The notes under the pieces: model-generated | Databases searched by the model: none | What the model saw: only the letters and a program-made list of their open reading frames with translations | What the model was told of the DNA's origin: nothing | Shown here: positions 35,580-44,833 of the stretch, one piece after another | How the letters are laid out: each line of letters opens with the position of its first letter | Numbering within the stretch: the stretch's first letter is position 1 | Made by a program: the position numbers and the translations under genes | DNA from: Candidatus Bathyarchaeota archaeon | Lineage (GTDB): Archaea; Thermoproteota; Bathyarchaeia; Bathyarchaeales; Bathycorpusculaceae | Length of the DNA: 64,000 bases | Assembly: GCA_026014595.1 (NCBI GenBank) | Contig: JAOZHY010000002.1 | Span: 124,001-188,000, forward strand | Direction: 5' to 3'

Positions 35580-35813
35580 TTACTGGACGGCTACGACTTC
35601 TTTTATTTCGGGCACTCTTGCCTTTATCAGCCGTTCAACGCCCTGCTTAAGGGTCAGCATGGACATGGGGCAGCCTGCGCACGCGCCTCTCAGCCGCACC
35701 TGAACCGTGCCGTTTTCGACTGCGACGAGGTCTATGTCTCCGCCGTCGGCTTGAATCTGCGGTTTTATCTCGGCAAGCGCTGCCTGCACTTTCTGTTTCA
35801 CTTTTTCACTCAT
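35580..35813 (-). CDS. NifU-like C-terminal domain Fe-S scaffold protein
   Basis: A 77-residue protein equal to the NifU C-terminal (Nfu) domain: KPQIQADGGDIDLVAVENGT followed by RLRGACAGCPMSMLTLKQGV, with the CxxC pair that holds a transient Fe-S cluster between subunits. It acts in Fe-S cluster assembly or transfer. ATG at 35813 is chosen over GTG at 35828 because GGTGA lies a few bases upstream. Confidence 0.88.
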   Translation of the reverse strand: MSEKVKQKVQAALAEIKPQIQADGGDIDLVAVENGTVQVRLRGACAGCPMSMLTLKQGVERLIKARVPEIKEVVAVQ

Positions 35814-35981
35814 CTGCTTCTTCACCACACTTCCGTTTAAAGCACAAGAGTGGCACTAAATCATAAAAGGATTCCCGTTGCCCTTTCGGATTTTTGAACC
35901 CAGAACCCCTTTTTCACGCGCCAAAACAATAAATCATTTAAACTACTCGTCTAATTATATTAGATTTTTGAGGAGTGAAAC

Positions 35982-37100
35982 TTGAGAGGAAAAGCTATCT
36001 GGGCATTAAGCTTCCTTACGTTCTTTTCAGGACTGAACGCAATCACCGCCGTAGTTCTGGCGCTCAACCTGGGAGTAACCAGCAATTTCCGACCATTCCT
36101 GTTTGACAGCATCACTGGCCCCGTTCCAGTGTACACCTACCTGATTGGGTCGATACTCGGGACACTGGCTTTCCTAGGATGGACCTCCCACCAAGTCGTA
36201 TCCGAACTGTCAAGCCTGGAGCTGCTTGCGGAGATTAATCAGCGCGCAGTCAACCTGGAGAATGTCCAAAACGAGCAGACGAAGACGCTGGAAACCCTCA
36301 AAGCCAGAGTATTCCTAGTCGACGAATCAGTGAACAGCATGCGGAAAGACGTTGCAAAAGCGTTCGCCAAGCAGGGCGAAGACCTTAAGCAGGTGCAAGC
36401 GGACCTAGTCAAGAAGCTGGACAGCGAATTAACCGCCACCAAAACAGTAATCGCGCGGCAACTCAGCGAGCAGGAAGAAGAAATCAAAGAGGACCTGACA
36501 ACTCTGTCTAGCACATTCGACAGCAAGCTAGCCGAAACCAGAGACGGATTAACGAGGCAACTTGCAGACTTAGACGCAACCATGACGAGACATGAACAAC
36601 GGAACAGGCAGACTGAGAAATCCATCCTGAAACAAGAAGAAGAAATCGCAGCCATCAAACTGGAACTGGGACGACTGGAAGAGGCGTTCGCCGCACCGAA
36701 AACACAGTTGACCAGCAACAGCAAACTCGAAGACGTCAGAGGAATAGGCGAGAACACGGGCAACGACCTGAGACAGCAAGGAGTGAACAACGTGGGCGAC
36801 CTGCTCTTATCCGACCCCGCAGTCCTCGCAGAGAAAACCGGCATGTCCGAGAAGCAGGTTGAGAAGCTGCAGGGAAGAGCCCAGCTTGCCATGGTTCCAG
36901 GCGTAACAGAGAGAGACATCGTCTTGCTGGAAGAAGTCGGCGTCACAAACAGGAAAGAACTCGCCAGTCAGGACCCGTTTGAACTCGGCAGGAAAATCAA
37001 CAGCATCTACAAGGCTACCGTGGAAAAGGGAAAAATCTCAGAAGGCGAAAAACCCACAATCGAACAGGTACAGTCCTGGGTAAAATTTGCCAAAGCCTAA
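35982..37100 (+). CDS. membrane coiled-coil protein with helix-hairpin-helix C-terminus
   Basis: A 372-residue protein with two hydrophobic segments at residues ~8-28 and ~48-68, and a long coiled coil at about 75-245 (LVDESVNSMRKDVAKAFAKQ, SILKQEEEIAAIKLELGRLE). The C-terminal region has helix-hairpin-helix repeats (LEDVRGIGENTGNDLRQQGV, QLAMVPGVTERDIVLLEEVG) like DUF4332. Such a layout could tether DNA to the membrane, but no role is established. The start is TTG at 35982, seven bases after GAGGAGTG. Confidence 0.65.
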   Translation: MRGKAIWALSFLTFFSGLNAITAVVLALNLGVTSNFRPFLFDSITGPVPVYTYLIGSILGTLAFLGWTSHQVVSELSSLELLAEINQRAVNLENVQNEQTKTLETLKARVFLVDESVNSMRKDVAKAFAKQGEDLKQVQADLVKKLDSELTATKTVIARQLSEQEEEIKEDLTTLSSTFDSKLAETRDGLTRQLADLDATMTRHEQRNRQTEKSILKQEEEIAAIKLELGRLEEAFAAPKTQLTSNSKLEDVRGIGENTGNDLRQQGVNNVGDLLLSDPAVLAEKTGMSEKQVEKLQGRAQLAMVPGVTERDIVLLEEVGVTNRKELASQDPFELGRKINSIYKATVEKGKISEGEKPTIEQVQSWVKFAKA

Positions 37101-37114
37101 CTGGCTGAGAAACG

Positions 37115-37453
37115 TCAGGCTTGCGCTTTGTTCGATTGCTCAGCTCTTTTCTTTTTTAACACACTTCTAGTTTGCTCTGCAGGCGCCTGCTCACGGAGAG
37201 CTGTTCCTCTGCCCGGGACGCGTTTGCGGTGCTGCGTCTTGGTGAGGAGCATGACGGCTGCGGCGTGGCTGCATCTTCCTTTCTGGAGGAAGCCGGGGCA
37301 GTTGCAGTTCAGCTTGCCAGCGGGGTCTTCGGCGACGATGTAGGTGCCGTGATCTCCGACAACGTTGTAGACTCCGTTGCCTAGGAATTCGATTCTGCCG
37401 CTTTCCACGAGTTTGAGGGCTTTTTCGAACAGGGGGTCGCGTCGCCGCATCAT
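37115..37453 (-). CDS. SWIM zinc-finger protein
   Basis: A 112-residue protein with the SWIM pattern CxC-x7-CxH in LNCNCPGFLQKGRCSHAAAV, preceded by a short beta region (GNGVYNVVGDHGTYIVAED) and followed by a basic tail (VLKKKRAEQSNK). SWIM domains bind DNA or partner proteins. It converges with the coiled-coil membrane gene, 14 bases apart. Nothing else identifies a partner. Confidence 0.8.
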   Translation of the reverse strand: MMRRRDPLFEKALKLVESGRIEFLGNGVYNVVGDHGTYIVAEDPAGKLNCNCPGFLQKGRCSHAAAVMLLTKTQHRKRVPGRGTALREQAPAEQTRSVLKKKRAEQSNKAQA

Positions 37454-37619
37454 TCTTCGCCGCCTGGTCTGATAGTATTAGTTTTGTGTGTCGCCTATTA
37501 AATTCGTTTGCTGGAATGACACACAAGGTTTCAATGTAGGGATACTGGCAATATAGGAAAAATCTTAAATTGACTTAGCCGTATAATGTTTTCTCAGAAA
37601 GACAAGTGAGTGAAACGTG

Positions 37620-38129
37620 ATGAATAAGAATACGATGTATGCTTTGGTGGCTGTCTTGGTTATCGTTATTGTGATTGCAGGCGTCGTTATCTACATGTAC
37701 ATGGGCACTGGCGGAGGCGGTGGAGGTGGCGGAGGTGGGGGCGGCGAAACTGTCTATGTTCCTACCAACGCGACGAGCTTATCATTCACCGTTGTGGATA
37801 CAAGAGCTGACACAGCGGGTACATACAACTATTACGCGAAAGAAGACAGTAACGGTGATTGGTCGCTGCGAATCGAGGTGACGGGCGACCAAGGTTACGT
37901 CTACATTTTGGATGGTGCGGGACACAAAGCGTGGACTAATTCAACGGGCACTTGGGAAGAAGTAGATTTCACACAAAACTGGGATTACTGGGGTCCAGCG
38001 TTTGAAGGCTTCAAGGACAGTATGGCACATTGGACAAGCGGAGACATAACCTCCATCCAAGGCGTGACGATAACCAACATCAAAGTGCAACCTGAACTGG
38101 CTGACTCTTTGTTCCAACCTCCAGCTTAA
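37620..38129 (+). CDS. membrane-anchored secreted protein with poly-glycine linker
   Basis: A 169-residue protein with a hydrophobic anchor (MYALVAVLVIVIVIAGVVIY), an uninterrupted run of 12 glycines and an extracytoplasmic domain of ~125 residues (FTVVDTRADTAGTYNYYAKE, DITSIQGVTITNIKVQPELA). ATG at 37620 is preferred to GTG at 37617. No family is recognised; similar short anchored archaeal proteins are often redox or ligand carriers, but no Cys or His cluster is present here. Confidence 0.65.
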   Translation: MNKNTMYALVAVLVIVIVIAGVVIYMYMGTGGGGGGGGGGGGETVYVPTNATSLSFTVVDTRADTAGTYNYYAKEDSNGDWSLRIEVTGDQGYVYILDGAGHKAWTNSTGTWEEVDFTQNWDYWGPAFEGFKDSMAHWTSGDITSIQGVTITNIKVQPELADSLFQPPA

Positions 38130-38211
38130 GCTTCTAAGCTGTTAGAGTGGTTGGGCTCCCAAAACTCACCTTTTTTTCTTATCCTTCTTTCTTTTTAAAG
38201 AAACGCGTTGA

Positions 38212-38391
38212 ATGTTGCGCTTCAAAAAGCCAGAACTCTCTTAGGCATCAACGTTAAAATGTGCTGGAAAAGTCAAAGGTCGTTACGACGAGGGTGTGGG
38301 TGATTCTTCGTGAGGTTTAGGCATGCAGACAGCACGGAATATGAAGCCACAGCCGACGGCAAAGTCACAGACATAACCTTGCTCTAACAGT
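38212..38391 (+). pseudogene. decayed copy of the toxin-antitoxin locus at 41.4-41.9 kb
   Basis: This stretch aligns with 41668-41928. It retains the toxin's last codons (LRFKKPELS then stop), GACGAGGGTGTGGGTGATTC-like sequence, then GAAGCCACAGCCGACGGCAAAG and ACAGACATAACC, ending in GCTCTAACAGTT as in the intact copy. It has small changes, stop codons and a deletion of about 43 bases in the DUF2283-like part. Other parts of the 38130-38559 gap show nothing recognised. Confidence 0.75.
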
Positions 38392-38559
38392 TATACTGAA
38401 GATTTTTGAATAAAGACGGAAGATTCACAGATTGTGCGAGTTTCTCCTTGAAGCAGTTACTCTAATTCTTTTTGGTTAAATAGCCCAAGGATCAAATTTG
38501 ATTTTTATTTTTGAATTTTAAGGAAAAAAAGGAGTGAAGATGAGCTTTAAACGCCCTTT

Positions 38560-41146
38560 TTATGGTCTTTTTCTAAGGAGCAGTAAAGCTGTGACTGCAC
38601 CGACTATTATGATTGCAACTAAAATGCTGGCTACGGCAGGTACGAAGTATGTGTCAGCTAGTGATTCGGTTGCGGGTGTTGGTGATGGTGACTGCGGCGG
38701 TGTTTCATCCACCGTTATGTATGTTGTTGCCATTGAGGGTCCATACGATTTGCTACCATCAAACTTAGCAATGATCTGATATTTGCCAGGCACTTCAGGA
38801 GTGAAGTCGCATGCAAATCGTCCTGTTATGTCACTTGTGGTTTTTCCAACCTCATAGTAGTTGTTGTTAGGATCAAGAACATAGATCGTTACTTCAACCC
38901 CTTTTGCATCAGTGGGTTTCGGTCGTTGTGCGAATAGATATTCCATCCATGGCGTCATGTACTCGTCAGCTATTGCAGGTGTACCCTTGAGAGGAACGAT
39001 TAATTTGCCACTGCTGTCCTGTCTCCCTCCCGGCGATTGATCCGTTACTGTGCCTTCCACCAGAACTTTCGTTCCTAGGACTGACACTTTTGGATCAGCT
39101 GTAACTGTGGTAGCGCTTGGTCCTTTACCATAGCAGTATACAGAGTTGTCATAGTAGTTGAGAGCTACAAGATATCCATCTGATATAGCAAGGTTAATCG
39201 CCCAATGAGTTACGTTCCAAAGTTGCTTTCCTGTATTTGCGTCTATGCAGCGTATCAGCGCATCTCGTCTATAGGGCATGCTGGGTGAATGCTCAGTTGA
39301 GAATATGTAGATTTTGTCGTCGCAAAAGAGCGCACCCGATATCGGAGTGTTTCCGTACCAGCTTTCCAAACCAACAGGTAAGGAGGTGTAGTTCCACACT
39401 ATTTTGCCTGTTGTGATGTTGTAGGCTAGCAGTTCGCCGCCGTAACCCCATGTGATCAATTTTCCCTCATAGATGTCCTCTGACATGCCGTAGAAGTTCC
39501 ATTGTGATTCGGGTTGACTCTTCCATAATTGCTGCATTGTTTCCATGCTGTAAGCCCAGCGTTCTCGTGTCTGCGCGCATTCAAAGAAGAAAGCGCCATC
39601 TTCCGGATCAACTTGCCCCATGCTTATGGTTAAGCCGCCAGCTGATGACGGAGGAGTAAAGGTTTTGTTCCATAGAATTCTTCCTTCTTCTCCTTTCTTC
39701 AGACTCATTTTCCAAAGAACTCCTTGGACAACACCATTTTCATTGTTGCGGCCTGTGCTTCCACCATATATTGCATCGTCGACTCGAATTGCGCGAATGG
39801 TAGTCAAATCTGAGTTTAAGGGAGGTGATATCGTCACGTTTAGTGAATATCCATTGTTGCCGTCGTAGGTCATGTTTTGAGGCCTATAGAACCCTGAACC
39901 GTAGGTAACCTGAAGCGTTTTAGTGGTATTCCAGATAAGTAAGCGCTGGTTTGCACCTGATCCTGAAATGCCAATGCGTACTATGCCGCCAAGTATCCAT
40001 AGCCCATGTTCCGGTAGTGGACACGTTACCTATAGAGCATATGTAGTTGCCTGTAAATTCATCGAACATCATCCAGGTGCTTCCTCCATTGCCAATTCCA
40101 CCATGCATCCCTTGAGAAGGGCTTCCATGTGACCACAGGTATCCAAAGCCTCCGACCATATTCGGGTTTTCGTAGAAGAGGATTTGGCCGAATGCTAGTC
40201 GTTCACCTTCAATGCCCGTGGGATAGGTGCCCATCATTCCCATTTGGGTGTACGCGCCAGTAGTATTATGGAAGTAGACAGTTTCGCCTGTGTACAGATC
40301 TACACAGTACCAGCCAAACCTTGGAGGATAATAGACGTTGTAGTAGAGTCTGCCATTCATGACTATTGGCGGCCATAAACCGAAGGTTTCATAGACCAGT
40401 CCTCCATAATAGTCTACAGACCTGCCGCTTCCAACTCTCGGGTCAACGATTCCGCCCAGCCAATAGGGTTTTGACCACATTATGTGAGAACTTTCTGGTC
40501 CGGCACCGTAGGCATAGTTGCTAGTTGGTCCTTTGCTTTGTGCGTTATAAAATGTTCCTAGCCAGTTGCCCATAATGGTCAGCCATTCTCTGTTGACAGC
40601 GTTTACAGGACGGGTCCAAAAATCTGTCGGCAGTGGTGTTTCAACGTAAGATGGGCGCTTTTCTTCTTGTACCAGAACGTCTATCCATTCGCTTTCACTT
40701 GCTGCCCATGTATCGTTGCTGATGTCAGTTGGCGGTTGAAACACGCCTAAGCTTACTGGTGGTGTACCGGGTGGGTATGTGACGCCTTTAAAGCGCGCCT
40801 TCATCTTGTAAATGCCAAGTTGGTCAGCCGTGTAGTATGTGTAGCCTGAGCCTGCTGTGTCGCCTGTGAAGGGTCCAACTGTTTCGTTATCTCCGTTAGG
40901 TTTCACTATGTCAATGTAGTATTGCCACGGGACAGCTTGAGTTGGCGGTATTGCGTTGGTCCAAGCGTAAATAAGGAATTGTTGGCCTACGCCTACAGGG
41001 TTTAATGAAACGGCAATGTACGTCCAGGTTGGGGTAGTAACAGGTGGGTCTCTTGCATAGGACTGTGGAAGTATCATCAGCGTGATAGTGATGGTTAGCA
41101 GCAGAAAAATTGTTGTGTAAAATTTCGGCTTTTTGCTAATTTCCAT
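38560..41146 (-). pseudogene. PQQ-type beta-propeller surface protein, frameshifted
   Basis: Two frames together encode one ~860-residue protein like those at 48.8 and 52.9 kb. The first half has a signal peptide (KFYTTIFLLLTITITLMILP), an Ig-like unit (LNPVGVGQQFLIYAWTNAIP) and ends early after GNVSTTGTW. The second half resumes with GIVRIGISGSGANQRLLIWN, repeats of PQQ-propeller type, and ends with a membrane helix and LLLRKRP. Removing one base from the three-C run at 40003-40005 would join them. It is either a real inactivating mutation or a sequence error. ATG at 41146 is the preferred start. Confidence 0.8.
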
Positions 41147-41380
41147 TGCCTTTTTCTCTCTCCTAATTTCGGTGAAACTTTTATTTGCGTTGGGTGAATT
41201 TATAAAATTTTGCATGTTGCCGTCTGACAGCATAAATGGCTAGATCCCAAGCTGGCCATTAAGTGGAGATTTTTAGATTGGTGAATTGGCGTGCTTGCTG
41301 AGGAAGTTCTGAAGAAGTAGCAAGCGAATTTTGAGTTAGTTTTATAGGTTGATTGAGTTTTCTGTTGTTTAGGGTTGCTG

Positions 41381-41695
41381 ATGCGGGTTGTGGCTTTCGA
41401 TGGCACTGAGGTGATGTTGAGTGAAGAGCGGTGGGGGCATATTGTTTTTCGGCATCCCGAATTGAAAGATAAGCAGCATTTGGTTTTGAAAGCGGTTTCG
41501 GGTCCTGATGAGGCGTATGTTGACGCAACGCTTGCGGTTCACGTTTTGAAACGGTTGGCGGGTGAGGCGTCTGATTTTTTGGTGGTTATTTTCAGCGTGG
41601 AAGGCGGGAGAGGCTATATAAGAACCGCCTATTATACAAGTAGTAGAAGGAAAGCGAGGAGGTATCGGCTGTTCAGAAAGCTAAAACTCTCCTAG
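41381..41695 (+). CDS. BECR-fold RNase-like toxin
   Basis: About 104 residues with the signature of the phage-Barnase-EndoU-ColicinE5/D-RelE-like superfamily: EERWGHIVFRHPELKDKQHL, then AVSGPDEAYVDAT and YIRTAYYTSSRRKARRYRLF, where the RHPEL and TAYYTS blocks are typical. ATG at 41381 is used instead of TTG at 41375. Directly downstream is a DUF2283-type gene, the usual partner of such toxins, so together they look like a type II toxin-antitoxin module that cuts RNA unless bound. Confidence 0.65.
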   Translation: MRVVAFDGTEVMLSEERWGHIVFRHPELKDKQHLVLKAVSGPDEAYVDATLAVHVLKRLAGEASDFLVVIFSVEGGRGYIRTAYYTSSRRKARRYRLFRKLKLS

Positions 41696-41703
41696 ACATT
41701 GAC

Positions 41704-41925
41704 GTGCGCAGCCTGCTGGAGAAGGTTGAGGCGGAGTATGGCGTTAAGCTGCCTAGGCGAGTGATAACCATTGACTACGGCGAGGACGTGGGCGACCTCT
41801 TCGTGAGGTTCCGTCACGCGGAGCAGACGGAAGGCGAAGCCACAGCTGACGGCAAAGTCATAGTCCACTATGACAAGAAAGGCAGGATAGCCGCCGTAGA
41901 AGTCACAGACATAACCGCGCTCTAA
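41704..41925 (+). CDS. DUF2283-type antitoxin
   Basis: A 73-residue protein with ITIDYGEDVGDLFVRFRHAE and ADGKVIVHYDKKGRIAAVEV, ending VTDITAL, the beta-strand signature of DUF2283. It follows the toxin gene by eight bases. The frame is open upstream to 41647 without a canonical start, though GAGGAGGT lies at 41655-41662; GTG at 41704 is therefore assigned, with a possible upstream non-canonical start. It would neutralise the preceding RNase-like toxin. Confidence 0.68.
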   Translation: MRSLLEKVEAEYGVKLPRRVITIDYGEDVGDLFVRFRHAEQTEGEATADGKVIVHYDKKGRIAAVEVTDITAL

Positions 41926-42130
41926 CAGTTTCGGTGGAAGGTTTGCGAACAAGAGAACAAACCAAGACTTGCAGATTCTACGAGATGTTGCTGGAGCGGA
42001 GCGGGGAAGCGCGGAAGCATCCTGAAAAGCTTGTTCCTTTAAAAGAGGCATAACCGTTTTCTTGTAAGGCCTCGGCACCCCCGTGGAAGGCTGGGAAACC
42101 GCTGCACCCCTCACATTTTGGGAAGCGTAA

Positions 42131-42244
42131 CGCCCGGGAGATTACCGCGCCACATACGAAATAGACGCAGATCGAAACCAAGTAACAGTGCGCTTCATCG
42201 GACACAGAAAAAAAGTGCACGACAACATCACAAAAACGCTCTAA
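42131..42244 (+). pseudogene. RelE-like toxin C-terminal fragment
   Basis: A 37-codon frame, directly after an in-frame TAA, encodes RPGDYRATYEIDADRNQVTV followed by RFIGHRKKVHDN. The GDYRxxYEID and GHRxxVHD motifs are those of the RelE C-terminus. The N-terminal half is absent, so it is a remnant. A 39-codon frame before it (41934-42053, ending ARKHPEKLVPLKEA) could be an antitoxin relic. The rest of the 41926-42354 gap shows no gene. Confidence 0.6.
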
Positions 42245-42354
42245 TCACAGAATCAAGCCAATACTGCGGCGGCTATTATAAGAACGAAGACATAGCTTAA
42301 ACCGAGAGAGTACACAAAAAAACTAAAAGCTAAAAGAAGCTAAAATAATTAAAT

Positions 42355-43170
42355 ATGACTCAGTGCGACCAATGTGGAGCAGAAGTAGAACTTCCTTTTC
42401 GATGTAATTTTTGCGGAAACCACTTCTGTATAGAGCACAGGCTTCCCGAAAACCACGACTGCAGAGGGCAACCACCGAGAACACCATTAGGCTCTTGGGA
42501 GTCCAAGAATACAATTGAAAGAGCAAGAAAGCATAAATGGAGCAATATGGAATCGGAAGGTGAATTTCACTTTAAGAAGAAAACGCCGTTTTCAAACAAA
42601 ACTGAAAAAAGACTATACCAGACTGCGAGAAGAAAAAGGCGGATTCCTGTTGGAAAAACAGTGTCTGTTGTAACTGGCATTGTTGGTTTTTTGATAATTG
42701 GTCTCATAATTGGTTTTATTTTTTGTGGTTTAGGAGGACTAATCACATCTTCTATCAGCATTAGCCAAACTGAAGATGAGATTTTTAAAGGCATCAACGA
42801 ACAAAGAGCAAGTATGGGATTACCGATTTTGGGCAACAACTCAGCTCTTGTTTCTATTTCAAACTCTTGGAGCAATCAATTAGCTACAATGGGTACTCTT
42901 ACACATGGAGATTTTGAAGGCAGAATAGCAAGCATTGGCTACTCATATTATTCGTGTGGTGAGATTATTGGCTCGTTCACAAGTGGGAGCATAAATGGAG
43001 TACCTACCACAGACTCTCCATCTGAATTAGCGAGAGAATTTGTTGATATGTGGTTGAATTCTCCGCCTCACCGAGAAATTATGCTAACTGCATCAAGCGG
43101 TTTTATGGGAGTTGGGTTAAGCAGAAACGGTTCAACATTTTACGCAGTAGTAGATTTTAGATTCGGATAG
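42355..43170 (+). CDS. AN1 zinc finger - membrane helix - CAP domain fusion
   Basis: A 271-residue protein. Residues 1-45 carry an AN1-type zinc finger (CDQCGAEVELPFRCNFCGNH then FCIEHRLPENHDC). A hydrophobic helix is at about 98-130 (VVTGIVGFLIIGLIIGFIFC). The C-terminal ~135 residues are a CAP/SCP (cysteine-rich secretory) domain with NSALVSISNSWSNQLATMGT, LTHGDFEGRIASIGY and NSPPHREIMLTASSGFMGVG. The zinc finger would face the cytoplasm and the CAP domain the exterior. The combination of domains is unusual; a surface or stress role is inferred. Confidence 0.78.
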   Translation: MTQCDQCGAEVELPFRCNFCGNHFCIEHRLPENHDCRGQPPRTPLGSWESKNTIERARKHKWSNMESEGEFHFKKKTPFSNKTEKRLYQTARRKRRIPVGKTVSVVTGIVGFLIIGLIIGFIFCGLGGLITSSISISQTEDEIFKGINEQRASMGLPILGNNSALVSISNSWSNQLATMGTLTHGDFEGRIASIGYSYYSCGEIIGSFTSGSINGVPTTDSPSELAREFVDMWLNSPPHREIMLTASSGFMGVGLSRNGSTFYAVVDFRFG

Positions 43171-43242
43171 CCCTTTCATGTCACACGCAAAAATAAAAAT
43201 AGAACAAGTCTTAAATCTGCATAGCATAAAAACAGTTTAAAC

Positions 43243-43656
43243 ATGGAAACAGATGATAATGTGAAATTTGCGCTTGCAGTTCTCGACCTGGTCAGCAAGA
43301 AAAAAGAAGAAATCAAGACCTTAACTTCAGAAATAATAGAGTTGGAAAGTGAGCACAAAAACATTGTAAAAATAAAGCAGAATGTCCTCAGCATTCTAAA
43401 TGCAGTGGCTACTTGTTCAAACTCCAGAAGTTGTGACTTGCAGCTTGTCAAGTTAAGCGCAGAGGATATCTTCCACACAATCAGAATGTTCCGAGGAGAC
43501 AATGATAATCTTTGGGGAATACTACTTGCACATAGTCTGGAGGATTTCTGTACTTACGCCAATGCTTGGAACCCAATAAAATTCGACTTTCATAAGAAAG
43601 GTTGGAAGATAGAATTTAAGAATTTGAATATTGGCGCTTTTATATGCAACGAATAG
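43243..43656 (+). CDS. hypothetical protein of AT-rich island
   Basis: A 137-residue protein with an N-terminal coiled coil (LVSKKKEEIKTLTSEIIELE) and a mixed C-terminal half (FCTYANAWNPIKFDFHKKGW). No family is recognised. It is markedly AT-rich and lies 77 bases before the TIR-like gene, so both may have been acquired together. No ribosome-binding site is obvious. Confidence 0.55.
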   Translation: METDDNVKFALAVLDLVSKKKEEIKTLTSEIIELESEHKNIVKIKQNVLSILNAVATCSNSRSCDLQLVKLSAEDIFHTIRMFRGDNDNLWGILLAHSLEDFCTYANAWNPIKFDFHKKGWKIEFKNLNIGAFICNE

Positions 43657-43733
43657 GATTCTCTTCTTTTCCAACTTCCAAAAACATAATAACTGAACCG
43701 AAATAACTATTAAAAATAAGTGAAAATTAAAAA

Positions 43734-44717
43734 ATGAATGAAAACGCCAGAGTTTTCATAAGTTGTGGTCAAAGAAAAACTTCCGATTATTTAGAAATAA
43801 TAACTCATGATAACGTAAGTCTAACTCCACCTGAACTAGCAGTAGCTAAAAAAATTTTTGATAAGCTAAAGAAAATGGGTTATGAACCATATCTTGCTCT
43901 TGAACAACAAACACTTCAGGGCGTAAAAGAAGGAATTTTCGAAAAATTGAAGAATACGGAATATTTTTTGTTTATAGATTTCAAAAGAGAGGGGTTATAC
44001 AAAGACGGCACGATTGACTTTAACAGTGGAGAAGCACGTGGTTCTTTATTCACTAATCAAGAATTGGCAATAGCAACCTTTCAGGACTTGGAAATTTTGG
44101 CTTTCCAAGAAGAAGGCGTAAAGAAGGAAGATGGTATCCTAAAGTTCATTCAAGCAAACTGCAAAACCTTTTCTGATAGAAAAAAGCTGCCAACACTTGT
44201 TATTTCACAAGTACGTAAAAAGTGGAACCCAAATTGGAGAAACGAACTTTTTATCGAACCGACTGTTAGTTTCGTGGATAACGTGTTTAATCCAAATGAA
44301 GGAATAGGTAAATACTTTCACATTAAAGTGACGAATAAACATAAAGACAGAGTAGCGCGAAACTGTGTTGCCTATGTAGAGCGAGTAGAAAATCTTGCAA
44401 CAGGAGACCATCGGGTTCTTGAGTTGGTAGAATTAAAGTGGAAGGGCGTAATAACAACTGGTGTTTCAATCCCTCCTAAATCGCAAAGGCATGTAGACGC
44501 TTTTCATGTAAATTACAACCAGCCCAGCACAGCTATGCTTGGACTGAACACCCATATTACAGATTTTAGTGGTTACGGAACTGAGTATCAGGTTTCAGGA
44601 ACAGGAGACCATCAGATAGACTATGTTGTCTTTTCAGATAACTTTGCGCCAGCTAGAGCAAGGTTCAAACTTCACATAGGCACAAACGTTACTGATGTTA
44701 CTTTTCAAAAACTTTAG
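43734..44717 (+). CDS. TIR-like domain protein with C-terminal beta-sandwich
   Basis: A 327-residue protein. The N-terminal ~150 residues resemble TIR/DUF1863-type folds (ARVFISCGQRKTSDYLEI, DKLKKMGYEPYLALEQQT, LKNTEYFLFIDFKREGLY, FTNQELAIATFQDLEILAF), including a candidate catalytic Glu in FTNQELAIA. The remainder is beta-rich (YFHIKVTNKHKDRVARNCVA, SIPPKSQRHVDAFHVNYN). The gene is AT-rich against its neighbours, which suggests transfer. TIR-like proteins of this kind are often NAD-degrading defence effectors; no partner gene is recognised beside it. Confidence 0.65.
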   Translation: MNENARVFISCGQRKTSDYLEIITHDNVSLTPPELAVAKKIFDKLKKMGYEPYLALEQQTLQGVKEGIFEKLKNTEYFLFIDFKREGLYKDGTIDFNSGEARGSLFTNQELAIATFQDLEILAFQEEGVKKEDGILKFIQANCKTFSDRKKLPTLVISQVRKKWNPNWRNELFIEPTVSFVDNVFNPNEGIGKYFHIKVTNKHKDRVARNCVAYVERVENLATGDHRVLELVELKWKGVITTGVSIPPKSQRHVDAFHVNYNQPSTAMLGLNTHITDFSGYGTEYQVSGTGDHQIDYVVFSDNFAPARARFKLHIGTNVTDVTFQKL

Positions 44718-44833
44718 TTCCCTGCAAGGCTAATAGTTTCTATTGCCGCTTGTAAATTTGTGAATTTATCAATTGGTAAATTTCGCGAGTCTTTATATTC
44801 ACGATTTGCTGCGTTTTCTTTTGATGATAACGC

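Noticed and set aside
36239-36946. A 235-residue Ser/Cys-rich frame on the minus strand.
   Set aside because: It is antisense to the coiled-coil gene, whose heptads give the low-complexity translation.
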